Shown in pieces: positions 14,089 to 24,139 of a DNA stretch of 64,000 nt. Below the pieces are notes generated by a model. It was not told the origin of the DNA. It did not search any database and saw only the letters and a list, made by a program, of their open reading frames with translations. Made by a program: the position numbers and the translations under genes. Every line of letters starts with the position of its first letter. Positions within the stretch are counted from its first letter, which is position 1. The DNA is taken from the NCBI GenBank assembly GCA_030765065.1, contig CM060990.1:676171618-676235617 (forward strand), written 5' to 3'. The stretch comes from Deroplatys truncata (lineage: Eukaryota > Arthropoda > Insecta > Mantodea > Mantidae).

Positions 14089-14388
14089 TGCCTTTAATTT
14101 TCCAAGCTTACTAATATCAGTATTATCATTAATCAGAACTGTTGATCTCACCACGGAATATTCACTCCAAAGATTCGAAGTTTTAATATACTTCGTCTTC
14201 TCATAAAAATACGCCAACAAAGAATCTTCATTTACGTCTGCTTCATTACTCACACATAAGTCCTTGAATTTCGTATAACTACATAAATAAACTGGCCTTG
14301 ACTTTCCTGGAAGTATATTAATAGTTGCATCTTGGACTGCTTTTAAACTTTTTCCTGACGAACCATGAAAATCACCTTCTTCGCTCAT
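14089..14388 (-). CDS. Crypton-type tyrosine recombinase, first-exon fragment
   Basis: A 100-codon minus-strand stretch starts at an ATG in good context (AAAAATGAGC, 14388) and runs to a candidate splice donor (A|GTATAT, GT at 14088-14087). The order of motifs LPGKSRPVY, LLAYF, SNLWSEYSVVRST and DISKLGKLKAFLKS resembles the N-terminal SAM-like DNA-binding domain of the tyrosine-recombinase-like proteins common in arthropods, which derive from Crypton DNA transposons. The frame continues past the donor with hydrophobic, intron-like sequence to 13993. The catalytic half (R...HxxR...Y) was not found downstream; the LINE relic lies there instead. It is either exon 1 of a gene with distant exons or an orphaned fragment. 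Confidence 0.55.
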
Positions 14389-14734
14389 TTTTACTTGAAA
14401 TTCACATATGAAACCAGCATCCAAAATTGGGGAATATAAAACAAAGTTTGTTGATATATCATGTCTTTTTTTTCAAAGCACACATTACTCTTTCTCTAAA
14501 CATATCGTTTACGCAATAAATAAATTTCATTAAGTATACTAAATATACAACATATACTAAAATACTATAAAATATTGTAGACAACACGTTACAAATTAGG
14601 TTTAGTAACTAGTCCTCTATATAACTATTTGGCCTTAACAAATGTTGATAAGGAAAACCATTTTTTTTCCATTTATATCTTTCCGTTTTATAAGAATGTT
14701 TATTAAAAATAAAGTAATTAACCAATTTAAAAAA

Positions 14735-14860
14735 TCTGATGTGTTACACTCAAATGACTTTCTCTACTCTTGAACAAACTAACAAACGCTTGTTTGCCAT
14801 CTACTTCATGTTAATCGATATAAAAATTTGCAGGAGCTATCATATTGCACATTTTCTTGT
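14735..14860 (+). repeat. RepB dispersed repeat, 5' fragment
   Basis: Begins AAAAAATCTGATGTGTTACA, continues with a CTTTCTCTAC motif and ends near the TTAATCGATATAAA phrase. The same series occurs at 19985-20260 and 23262-23395, so this is one copy of an interspersed family of unknown class. Confidence 0.6.
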
Positions 14861-14984
14861 AGTGCAAGGGGAATATGGTAGACTTTAAGCGATTGTCAAA
14901 TATTTTAAGAGCTGGTTGCTATGTGGAGCATTCCATTCTCTTTGCATGTCCAGGACATAAAAAAAATAATGAATTCTCATTTGA

Positions 14985-15580
14985 GAACAGTATAAGTATT
15001 GGAAAATTCAAACAAATAACAAGGAATATCTCGGAAATGGTTCACTCGATAAAAAAGTGTATGACATAAATTGTGTTTTAACGAGATCTACATTTTTTGT
15101 GTAGTAAAACTTTGTCTATCTGTTACGGTTTACCCGTTATGCAAAACTCATTCAGAATGAGAAGGACTTTTGGAGACATTCCCAGAAAATTGAAGATATG
15201 CATTTTATTTGCCATAAAAGTATCTTAAACATATGATGTTTTAATCAAAATCGTTACAGCCATTTTTGAGAAAATCAAAATTTGCGAAAAATGTTCCATG
15301 TAAAGCGTAGTCTGGGGTGGGGGAATTTTCTTGAAGATCTTCGTGTCGCATTTTTGGAAGATATTGAACCTAAATACCAAGTTTGGTACTTATTCGACTT
15401 TTTGTTTTTAAGTTATGCTGTTCACAGATACACAAATACATACACAGACCTTTTCCTAAAAATGCTTTTTTGGATTCAGGAGGCCTGAAAACATGTATTT
15501 CCGGTGAGATCTCGATATCGAATTTTTGGGTGGAACGCAATACTTCTACTTACTATACGTAGTAGAGAAAGTAAAAATGA
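14985..15580 (+). repeat. RepA dispersed repeat copy
   Basis: About 600 bp with the ordered landmarks AGTATAAGTATTGGAAAATT, a near-invariant AATATCTCGGAAATGG, CATTTTTGAGAAAAT, GGTGGGGGAATTTTCTTGA, ACCAAGTTTGGTA, a short CA-type stretch, and TGGATTCAGGAGGCCT, ending in TACGTAGTAGAGAAAGTAAA. The same order recurs reversed at 19058-19640 and in both palindrome arms. No protein-coding capacity is evident; the class of element is unknown. Confidence 0.75.
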
Positions 15581-15589
15581 CAAAGGAGA

Positions 15590-17195
15590 TATTCTATTAC
15601 TAATTACTGTTTCTAAATCATGTTAATTGGTAAAAGATTATAACGCGTGGAGCACTTTAATCATTACAAATGCTGGGAAAAGCCCTAAGAAACATCAATT
15701 TGGAATATGCTTTACATTATTATTCTTAGGATAACTTAAATGTGGCACACAGTAAATTAAAGGCACCAAATTAAAGTATAGGGTGTAAGCATACTCACAA
15801 TAAACAAGAAATATCTCAATTTTAAATGTTTTCTACTTTTTCACCCAGCTTTACAATGCATTCCCTTTATTAAATCCACTGCGTCTGTATTTTTAACCTC
15901 ACATTTCGGTAATTCTACCTGGGTTCCTCATTGAACTTCTTCTTATATCACAGTCAAGAAGCTAGGCTTGCTCAGAGACAAGAAAAGGATAAACTATAAA
16001 TATGGCCATTAATATTGAAGCTGAAGATGATTCGATGCAAAACAATGCTATCGGTAGCATCCTTCGAGTGCACGTGTTACATAGCACGTCAACCTTCACG
16101 GATCGTTGCATTGATTATGTGTGTTTCAACTCATTGTTTCAAACCATTAGAGCCGAGGTGATGATGGTTTAACGAACGTTGGCAGTGGAACAATATGTAT
16201 ATGCTCTCATTATAACTGAATGTGCTTCATTGTGCCATCAAGGATGTCAATCCTTGATTCATTATTCCGAGCGATATTCATGGAGTTCTTGTTTGAGACA
16301 GTCGGGCCTTGAACAGAACTACGGCATTAACTTTATGGCACTTCGCCGGCCCAGACATAAGACAGCAAAGTAAAAATAACTGAAAATGAATGCATACTGG
16401 GCACCGGGACTTACTTCTCTAACTTATTATTTAATTTTAAAGATATTCACTTGAAAACTGGCATGCTTAATATGAGTAAATAAACGAATAAATGTGCAAA
16501 AGCTCAGAGTTCCAGCTCAAATATTTTCTCATATAATAAAATTAAACATTTTTAATTAGCGAAAAAAATGCAAATTTTTTAAACTGCCTTGCCTTTTCGG
16601 ATTTGTTAGATAGCTGTGTTAGGGACATTGTTATTAGTTGTAGAGAAATGAATCTTTGTTTTTATAAAGTTCTTGGTACTAACATTTTTCTTGTTTTTCA
16701 GTATAAATTTATTTTTATGAGACAGTGAATAAAGCGACCATAAAATGTATGCTTCATATTTTGGTTAGCACATTTTAGATTATGTATGCAAATTTACATA
16801 AAAATCATAGGAAAACTGAGAATAAATTTCATTCGCAAAATTGTAAAATTGAGAGAAAACATACATAGAAGGGGTCCAATGGGGTCAAAAGGGAGCGCAC
16901 GGGTGATTTAAACATGTCGCTGGGCTTTTAAAAATGGTGCATCGTTAAAAATGTGTGGCCAAAATGATTCACAGGTGTCTGTAGGATGTTTATATTATGT
17001 AATTCAAAAATCTAAAATCTTGTCATTTTCAACTGAAACCTCAGTACCAGTGTCCCTTACACGGTCAGAATTCTGTGTTCACCGCATTATGAAGAGAGAA
17101 ACGAAGTGAGGTTCTGCAGCAAGACAACGGGAACTCTAAGGAAAGATGTTGGTTTAGACGTAGGTAAGAAAAATTAGAAGAAAAAAATCTTACCT
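15590..17195. other. AT-rich DNA, nothing recognised
   Basis: No gene, RNA or repeat family was recognised. A 64-codon frame at 16179-16373 starts at a non-ATG codon and resembles nothing known to me. Confidence 0.5.
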
Positions 17196-17199
17196 CTCA

Positions 17200-17465
17200 C
17201 ATTCATACGATTTTCTCCAACAATATTCGTCTATTTCATCTAAATAGCTTCTATAAGCTATTCCTGCAAAAGTTGCTTTTCCTTGTATTTTATGTTAACC
17301 CGAGATATAGGTTTCTATAGATAAATAATTCCATTCGAGGATTGTCGTAGGCACAAAGGTGCTATAGGAAACGGAAGCGATAGTCAAATTGTTAAAAACA
17401 GGTCGGTATATGCTGGCCTTGAAATGCCATAGCCTACTCGTGTCGCGGGAAACAACTGATTGGTG
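17200..17465 (+). repeat. RepB dispersed repeat, 3' part
   Basis: Shares with 19985-20260 the series TAAATAGCTTCTATAAGCTA, GAGATATAGG, GGAAACGG, CTGGCCTTGAAATGCC and GGGAAACAACTGATT. The 5' terminus seen in other copies is degraded here. Confidence 0.55.
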
Positions 17466-17575
17466 ACAGCATTATATCAAATTACCTAATTTCGAATGAA
17501 GAGGACTTCACAGGTTATAAACGTTTTTGTCACGTAAATACCTAAATGTATTAACCTACCCCCTCGCCCCTATTC

Positions 17576-17830
17576 TACTTAGATTAGATTAGATTGTATT
17601 CTGTGAGTTCACTAGCAGCCATAAAGGCTTGTGAACATAGAACATGTCAAGGAAATGTACAAAAATTACATATAAAGATAAATATTACACAGAATATGGA
17701 ACATTTGAAATAAAATAGACACATACTATATGCGTGTCAAGGAAATGTACAATAAAGTTACATATATACATAAATATTACATAGTATACAGAACATTTAA
17801 AATAAAATAAAGACATATTATAGTACAAAA
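17576..17830 (-). repeat. Probable LINE 3' end with TAATC-type tail
   Basis: On the minus strand the segment ends in three to four AATCT pentamers after AAGCCTTTATGGCTGC, a layout typical of CR1-like LINE 3' ends. Inside it two ~90-bp repeats begin GTCAAGGAAATGTACA (17646 and 17736). No coding part remains. Confidence 0.45.
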
Positions 17831-17930
17831 TGAAACAAATCAAGTGTAATTTTGTACAGAGTTGAATACCTCCTTACTGTTATAAGGTTAACATACGTAT
17901 AGGCAAGAACAGTTATTTTAACATTCACTT

Positions 17931-18290
17931 CGATCTGAAATGAGAGCCATGTGCCAACCTGCCCCCTCCCCCTATTCTGGCTCGGTGCCGAGAACTTTGA
18001 TCTGAAATAAGTGCTATGTGCCCCCCTCACCCCTATTCTAGTTCGGTACCGAGAATTTCGATCTGAAATAAGAGCCATGTGTTAACTACCCCCTCCCCCT
18101 ATTCTAGCCCGGTACCAAGAATTTCGATCTGAAATAAGAGCTATGTGCCAACCTGCCCCCTCTCTCCTATTGTAGCTCGGCACCGCCAATTTCGATCTGA
18201 AATAAAAGCCATGTGCCAACCTGCCCCTGTAGCCAACCTACCCCCCTCTCTTCCCTATTGTAGCTCGCTACCGAGAATTTCGATCTTAAA
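17931..18290 (+). repeat. Short tandem repeat, 61-88 bp period, 6 units
   Basis: The phrase CGATCTGAAATAAGAGCCAT followed by GTGCCAACCTGCCCCCTC and CTATTCTAGCTCGGTACCGA recurs with starts at 17931, 17998, 18059, 18125, 18193 and 18281. It is GC-rich compared with its surroundings. Units diverge by several bases, so the array is not new. Confidence 0.85.
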
Positions 18291-18859
18291 GAAAGAAGAC
18301 AAATCCATGGATTTTAATATAACAAAATTTATGCGACTGTGTTCTGTTCTCAAGTGTGCGTTTGAAGGAAGCTAAGAATTAATGAATAATTACCTACCTC
18401 CAATGGCGTAACATGAGCTGGAAGTAAAATATGCGGCAATGCCCAAACTACATGTCTAGCGCAGATCAGCATTCATTTGTTTAGTCGCACACACAACACA
18501 AGACAATAACGGGCGCTCTTGTTGTGTGTTATTACTTCGCCTGAACTGTACAGACAAGACTGCAGGAAATTAGCATGGCATGTTGGGACAACTGGGCGGA
18601 CGAAGATTCTCGTATGTCAATATGCTCCTGGTTTTAATAAAGGATTAACGGTAAAACACGAGGGATAACAAGTTGGACTTCTATACTATTTTGTTACCTT
18701 ACATGTCCAATAATAGCTGTAGGAAACATTCTTTTATGTAACTTCTTAAACCTTTGTCCTATCTAAATTTGGTAAAACGCAAATATTGTCAGAAACATTA
18801 TGTTTATAAGTTTTACGTAACATTTTACAGACACTTTATAATGAGTAGACATGTCCACG

Positions 18860-19640
18860 TTTACATTCTCTACTGCTTGCCTATAGTAGGTAGTGGAAGT
18901 ATTGTACTCCGCCTAAATTTTTTGTCTAGATCTCATCAGAAATATAGCTAACTACTTTTTTCAGGTCCCCTGCATCCGGGGGCTTCATACGGGGGTCTCA
19001 GGGAGCTGAAGCCTCCCAAGACATCAAAACCGTAATATTGAAGCATTGAAGTTTCTTTTTACTTTCTGTACCACGTACATAGTAGGTAGAGAAGGCATTG
19101 CACTCAAAAATTCGATACTGAAATTTCACCGGAAATACATGTTTTGAGGAGCCCTGAATCCGAAAAACATTTTATATAAAGTTCCGTGCGTGTGTGTGTG
19201 TCTGTGAACAGCATAACTCAAAAACGAAAAGTTGGATATATACCTACCAAACTTGGTGTTTAGGTTCACTACCTTCCAAAATTGTAACACGAAGATTTTC
19301 AAGAAAATCCCCACCCCAAAATACCCTTTACATGGAACACTTTTCGAAATTTTTTATTTTCTAGGAAATGACTGAGATGATTTAGATTAAAATAGCGAAG
19401 GTATATGAAAGACATTTACACGACAACATGTAATGTATATATTGAATTTTTTGGGAACACCCTGTGAAGTTCTCTTCTTTCGGAAGGAATTTTGTATAAG
19501 TTTGTGTAACTGGTAAACCTTAAGCGATAGACAAAAACGTACTACACAGAAAATGTAGATTTTTTTTAAAACACACAACTTATTTCAAATAACCTTTTTG
19601 TGGCATCAGCCATTTCCTAGATATCCGCTATTCCAATTGT
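18860..19640 (-). repeat. RepA dispersed repeat, reverse orientation (nested fragments)
   Basis: Read on the minus strand this holds the RepA landmarks in order: CCATTTCCTAGATA equivalent, TTTTCTTGAAAATC, ACCAAGTTTGGTAG, a CACACACACG run, TCGGATTCAGG and CTACCTACTATGTACG. A partial second copy of the same terminus lies at 18860-18990, so two fragments abut or one copy is rearranged. Confidence 0.7.
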
Positions 19641-19867
19641 TCAATACTTAGCCTTCCTTTAAACTGTTGTCAACATTCAGCTGTTTCTCGCGATGTCATG
19701 GAAAGAGTATGGAATTTTAAGTCTAGCATATAGCATCCAGTTCTAAAACATTTGACTATCGCTGCCTCCTTTATATCTATAACGAAATGTGTAATGCAGC
19801 TATTTACGGATAGATTTACCTCGATTAAGTGATATAGATAGGAAAATAAACCGTTATAACAATAATT

Positions 19868-19935
19868 TGTATACCCACTAATAAACTATAGAGAGTAGAG
19901 AAAGGCATGTGAATGTAACACATCGGATTTTGTTT
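19868..19935 (-). repeat. RepB 5' terminus, reversed
   Basis: The reverse complement reads AAAATCCGATGTGTTACATT, then CACATGCCTTTCTCTACTC, the same start as other RepB copies. It faces the copy starting at 19985. Confidence 0.65.
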
Positions 19936-19984
19936 TTGTAACTCCTTTGCACTTAGAAGTTTAGTATACCGCACTTTAACTGTT

Positions 19985-20260
19985 TAAAAAAATCTGATGT
20001 GTTACATTGACATTACTTTCTGCACCCACTATCGTTTATTTTTAAATAACTTCTACAAACTATTCCTACGAAAGCTTATTATTTTATCTACTTCATATTA
20101 ATCGAGATAAACCTTTACAGAAATACTTTCATTAGACATTTCGTGTAGGTAGAAGCGGGAGAGGGAAACGGAATCCATAGTCACATGTAAAAAAGCGACT
20201 CGCTGTACGCTGGCCTAGACATTCCAAACCTAGTACTGACATCGCCAGAAACAACCTAAT
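19985..20260 (+). repeat. RepB dispersed repeat, longest copy
   Basis: Starts AAAAAAATCTGATGTGTTAC and runs through TATCGTTTATTTTTAAATAA, TTAATCGAGATAAACC, GAGGGAAACGGAATCC, GCTGGCCTAGACATTCC and CGCCAGAAACAACC. No reading frame suggests a protein. It sits head to head with the reversed terminus at 19868-19935. Confidence 0.7.
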
Positions 20261-20304
20261 ATTATTAGGCAATTAATCAGACCAAACAATGCTGCAACTA
20301 CCAT

Positions 20305-20388
20305 GTGTTTGGATGGCCGAGCGGTTTAAGGCATAGTGGCAACATGTGATCACGTTGCATAGTCAGAGGTTCGCGCCACGAAGTAACG
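20305..20388 (+). pseudogene. tRNA-derived relic (Leu/Ser type)
   Basis: GGATGGCCGAGCGGTTTAAG is a canonical A-box/D-arm of class II (Leu/Ser) tRNAs, and AGAGGTTCGCGCC further on resembles a B box. The 5' acceptor strand (GTGTTTG) does not pair with the 3' end (AAGTAACG), and the T-arm is disturbed, so it is not a functional tRNA. An A/T-rich tract follows, which fits a retroposed tRNA or the head of a SINE. Confidence 0.6.
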
Positions 20389-20670
20389 AAAAAAATTTAA
20401 TTTTTTTTTATTCTTATTCTTACTCTCATTGGGTATCCTTGAAGGGGTTAATGAAGGATGTAGTGGTAGGCTTAAAGTTATGCCAAAAATGGGTATCAAA
20501 ACTGGTCAAATTAAGAAGACAGCATTTTTAAAAAAAAAAATGATAGAGGCAAAACAAGCAAAAAAAGAGTAAGAGAGGAGCTCAAAATAACCATATTACA
20601 ACAGCAGAAGTGCACCAGAAAGAAGAAGAAGGTGTTAAAATTGCAATCAGAGGAGGTTAAGAAGGAGAAG

Positions 20671-21189
20671 GGAAAGAGCTATGGTTCTGGACAATTTCAA
20701 CCCTTTACACCAGGTACATTAACCTGTATAAATGTTTTCGATACAAAATTTAAGTTTTCTCAGAACAACATTTTTCAATCTGTCAAATGTCCCATGCGGG
20801 ACAGTTTTGCATAGTTTTGCATGAAACTTGGCATAATAGTCCTACTGTTCTATCTAAAGAAGTTATAGTATCATTTTTGGACTACTATGTAAAACTTGGA
20901 CACAGTGGGCTATTAATCCTAAAAATTTTTACTTTTTAGGATGTAATATCTGCATTAACGATTATAATTAATAATTTGTTTTTCAAAGCACAAAATGAAA
21001 AAGGAATACTAGGATAATTTGTTAGGAGTTCAAATATTAATGTGACAAAGTGGTATTGATGAAAAATAAAATTTGTCCCGCAAGGATTATTTCATAATTT
21101 TCAAATATCGTGATATGAAAAACAGAAAATAACTCATATCTGAGAAACTACTTCATAAATTTTAATGAAATTTACACATTTAGGAGGAG
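20671..21189 (+). repeat. 519-bp tandem duplication, copy 1
   Basis: The copy begins GGAAAGAGCTATGGTTCTGG and is repeated in tandem after 519 bp, differing at scattered bases only. It contains short phrases such as TGTCCCATGCGGGACAG, which is an inverted repeat (TGTCCC...GGGACA). A purine-rich run of AAG/GAG precedes it. No coding signal. Confidence 0.85.
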
Positions 21190-21703
21190 GGAAAGAGCTA
21201 TGGTTCTGGACAATTTTAACCCTTTACACCAGGTACATTAGCCTGTATAAATGGTTTCAATATAAAATTAAAGTTTTCTCAGAACGACATTTTTCAACCT
21301 GTCAAATGTCCCATGCCGGACAGTTTTCCATAGTTTTGCATGAAACTTGGCATAATAGTCCTACTGTTCCATCTATAGAAGTTGTAGTATCATTTTTGGG
21401 CTACTATGTAAAACTTGGACACAGTGGGCTATTAATCCCAAAAAAGTTTACTTTTTAGGCTGTAATATCTGCATTAATGATTATGATTAATAACTTGTTA
21501 TTCAAAGCACAAAATGAAAAAAGCATACTAGGATAATTTGTTACGAGTTCAAATATTAATGTGACAAAGTGGTATTGATGAAAAATAAAATTTGTCCCGC
21601 ATGGAGTATTTCATAATTTTCAAATATCGTGATATGAAAATCAGAAAATAACGCATATATGAAAAACTACTTCATCAATTTTATTGAAATTTACACATAA
21701 TGC
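21190..21703 (+). repeat. 519-bp tandem duplication, copy 2
   Basis: Second copy of the preceding segment, ending near GAAATTTACACATAATG, where the first copy has GAAATTTACACATTTAG at the junction. The inverted phrase TGTCCC...GGGACA is altered here to TGTCCCATGCCGGACAG, so that hairpin is not kept. Confidence 0.85.
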
Positions 21704-22119
21704 TATTTAGAATGAGGGAAACCAACATACAAAATTTTAAAAAGATTGAAAAAAAATGTAGAAAATCATATAATCTGTCCTAGGTCCCCTTAATGTATCA
21801 GTAGATGCGCCAGTTTGCTTTTCGGGCACATTATTCTGTCGTAATTATTACATTTCCACCAGGAAATCATTTCGAGAAGCATGGCTGGCTTGTAGACGTT
21901 CTATTAGAGGAAGACATGATTACGTCGCTTGACGAGAAATTTAAAAATGACAAAGTCAAGCAAGCAACATTTGTGCAATCAAGTTTCATCATTACTTAAA
22001 CCGTGGAAAACTTACTGCATTTGTTCAAAACGTTTCCCATTTACTTGGATACAGTTTTTGCATTGTTGCTTTACATTACTAGCCCAATGTTTTTACAATT
22101 CTTTGTTAATCTTCACATT

Positions 22120-22470
22120 TGGGCTTCACATTCTTTTTCAAATACTGCTCTCAGATGTTCCAAATTTGTAGGCTTTTGCGGAAAAACATAATTTCTCAAA
22201 ATTCCGCACACTGACAAGTCCAATGGCGTTAGAACGCATGACCTTGGGGACCAAGTTGTTCTACCATGTCTTCCGATACGCTCAGAGAGAGCTCCAGTCG
22301 AGACATTCTCTTGCTGGTAAACTGTAATGTGCGTTTCTTTTTGCCTAACATGGACCAGTCTGTTTAAAGTTTTTCAACAACTTATAAACTCTGGATTTGT
22401 TAGGAACGGTGAAACGAGGGGATTACTGCATCAATTCAAGCTGACAATCCACCTACCGCTGTGTTGAAGG
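22120..22470 (-). pseudogene. Tc1/mariner-like (DUF4817 type) transposase relic
   Basis: On the minus strand one frame reads NKSRVYKLLKNFKQTG, matching the helix-turn-helix part of DUF4817/mariner-like transposases. Another, shortly downstream, reads RIGRHGRTTWSPRS and then LTPLDL, the degraded form of the (P)PRSPDLTPLDFFLWG block near the catalytic C terminus. They lie close together in different frames with stops between, and the middle of the transposase is missing, so this is an internally deleted, decayed copy. Confidence 0.6.
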
Positions 22471-23261
22471 AAAGTTAACTCAATAAAAACATACCCATAA
22501 CTACACACAAAAAATACAATCAACAGACAGCTTCTCATAACGTTATTTCCAGTATACACTATTTTGAAGTTAGACTGAACTGCAAATGCCGTTACCCTCC
22601 GTAGGCGCGTGAACAAGGTTGCCGCAGAGGGAGGTCATTCAAGCCGATACCTACGATTCAGACCCGCACTCCATCATTCAAGATAAACTCGCTATTAAAA
22701 TTCAGTTTCAGCTTTTGATAACGGAGAACACTGCAAATACCATGCAACATAATGGACAAATGAATTGGCTTAGTATTGAAATAATTGGTCAGATTTCAAA
22801 CCTGAAAAGCCAAAAAGAGTTTCGGAATGCTTGCATTAAGTTTGTTCAAAACTGAAGGCTAATCGAAAAGTATTTCACTAATGAAATAAATTTCGAAGTT
22901 TTTTACTTATTCTATATTATCTGATACTTTAATGCTTGGTTCAATGTAAACATAATCTAATATGTTCCCCTTAGAGCCCTTGTAAGGGCACAGTATACTA
23001 ACTGTTCTGTTATTGGTTCAATATGCGTGGTAGAGGTTTTTTCCAAACTTGTTCTAGTCACGCATTTCTTCTCCCAGGCTCCTCGTGTGGGCAGAGGTTA
23101 TATATCAACATATGTTTATGAAATATGCCTCTACATAAAACGAACTCCCTGACTTTTAAAACCGCCAGCTTCAAAGAATACACAAGTCATTTCGCCTCTC
23201 CCTGGCAATAACATTAAACATCCAATATCCGCAGCAGCTGGTGCTCTCGAGTGGCAGAAAA

Positions 23262-23395
23262 GAGAGAAATCTGATGTGTTACATTCACATGACTTTCTTT
23301 ACCTTCTGTCGTTTATTAGCGAGTACACAAATTATTATTCTTAAGAAAGTCTCTGTCTAGTATACTTTAATCGAGATAAACTGCGGGGTCCGTAG
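23262..23395 (+). repeat. RepB dispersed repeat, 5' fragment
   Basis: Starts GAAATCTGATGTGTTACATT, then CACATGACTTTCTTTACC and TTTAATCGAGATAAACTG, in the same order as the other copies. It is cut off at about 23395. Confidence 0.6.
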
Positions 23396-24139
23396 CTGTA
23401 AGGGTGGTTTATTGTTGAGCGGTGATACGGGAAAGGGAGGGGGAGAGAGGAGGTGCGGATACTGATGGCTCTTCTCCTCGGAGCGATGAGATGTTGATGT
23501 CAGGGTGTGTGGATGTTGACGAAGACAGAAAAACTTCCTGGTTCCGGCTTCAGAATGAATGTCTAGTTTATTATAGTTAACCAAAAACCTCCAATCCCTC
23601 GTGATCCCGCCAGAAATCGTTGCTGCCTACCGGACGCTTAAGTTTCTCGTTTGACACGTTGTACTTTATAATCTTATGCGCGCTTATTCTCGTTTTTGCT
23701 TGACACTAGTTATTCTCTTGTATTACTCTGCTGTAGCTCGGTTCGCGTCATGCTTAGTTACAATACCTGTTATACTTTGCTCGACCGTGGAACGTTTCTA
23801 AATCCGAGACTTGCAGCGTAATACCAGCGGTCTGGCCCTTTGGCGCTCTGACCCTTTAGGCTGCTACTTGTTTAGTTAGATAGAGAATGATGTTCACGCT
23901 ATTTCGGAGCTTCTTCCAAGATAGATATTTGGTCCAATCTTTCGTGATCATGCGATTTTTTTCGTCGTGTGACTTCTATGTTATTTTTTAGAACTGTTTC
24001 AAATATTTTGGAAAATTGTGATTGGTAGTTCACAATTTATTGTCCTCCCGTTTCGATTCTGAACCGTTAGATTCTTCGAAGAACGTCTTCGTGCTTTCGT
24101 TGAGATTTAAAGACAAGACATGCATTTCGACGTTCAAGT
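23396..24139. other. No gene recognised; weak LTR-like hint
   Basis: On the minus strand a pyrimidine-rich stretch contains two AATAAA-type signals (near 23575 and 23410) and a moderate GC content, as retroviral-like LTRs may have. No terminal TG...CA with a target duplication, no primer-binding site and no second LTR were found, so no call is made. The rest is AT-rich with nothing recognised. Confidence 0.3.

Noticed and set aside
20305-20388. Functional tRNA-Leu or tRNA-Ser gene
   Set aside because: The acceptor stem does not pair and the T-arm is damaged despite a perfect D-arm.
21805-21999. Possible exon after a TTTCCACCAG acceptor
   Set aside because: The frame ends in a stop without a donor, and the peptide has no recognisable domain.
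23396-23600. Possible solo LTR
   Set aside because: No defined TG...CA ends, target duplication, primer-binding site or partner LTR could be seen.
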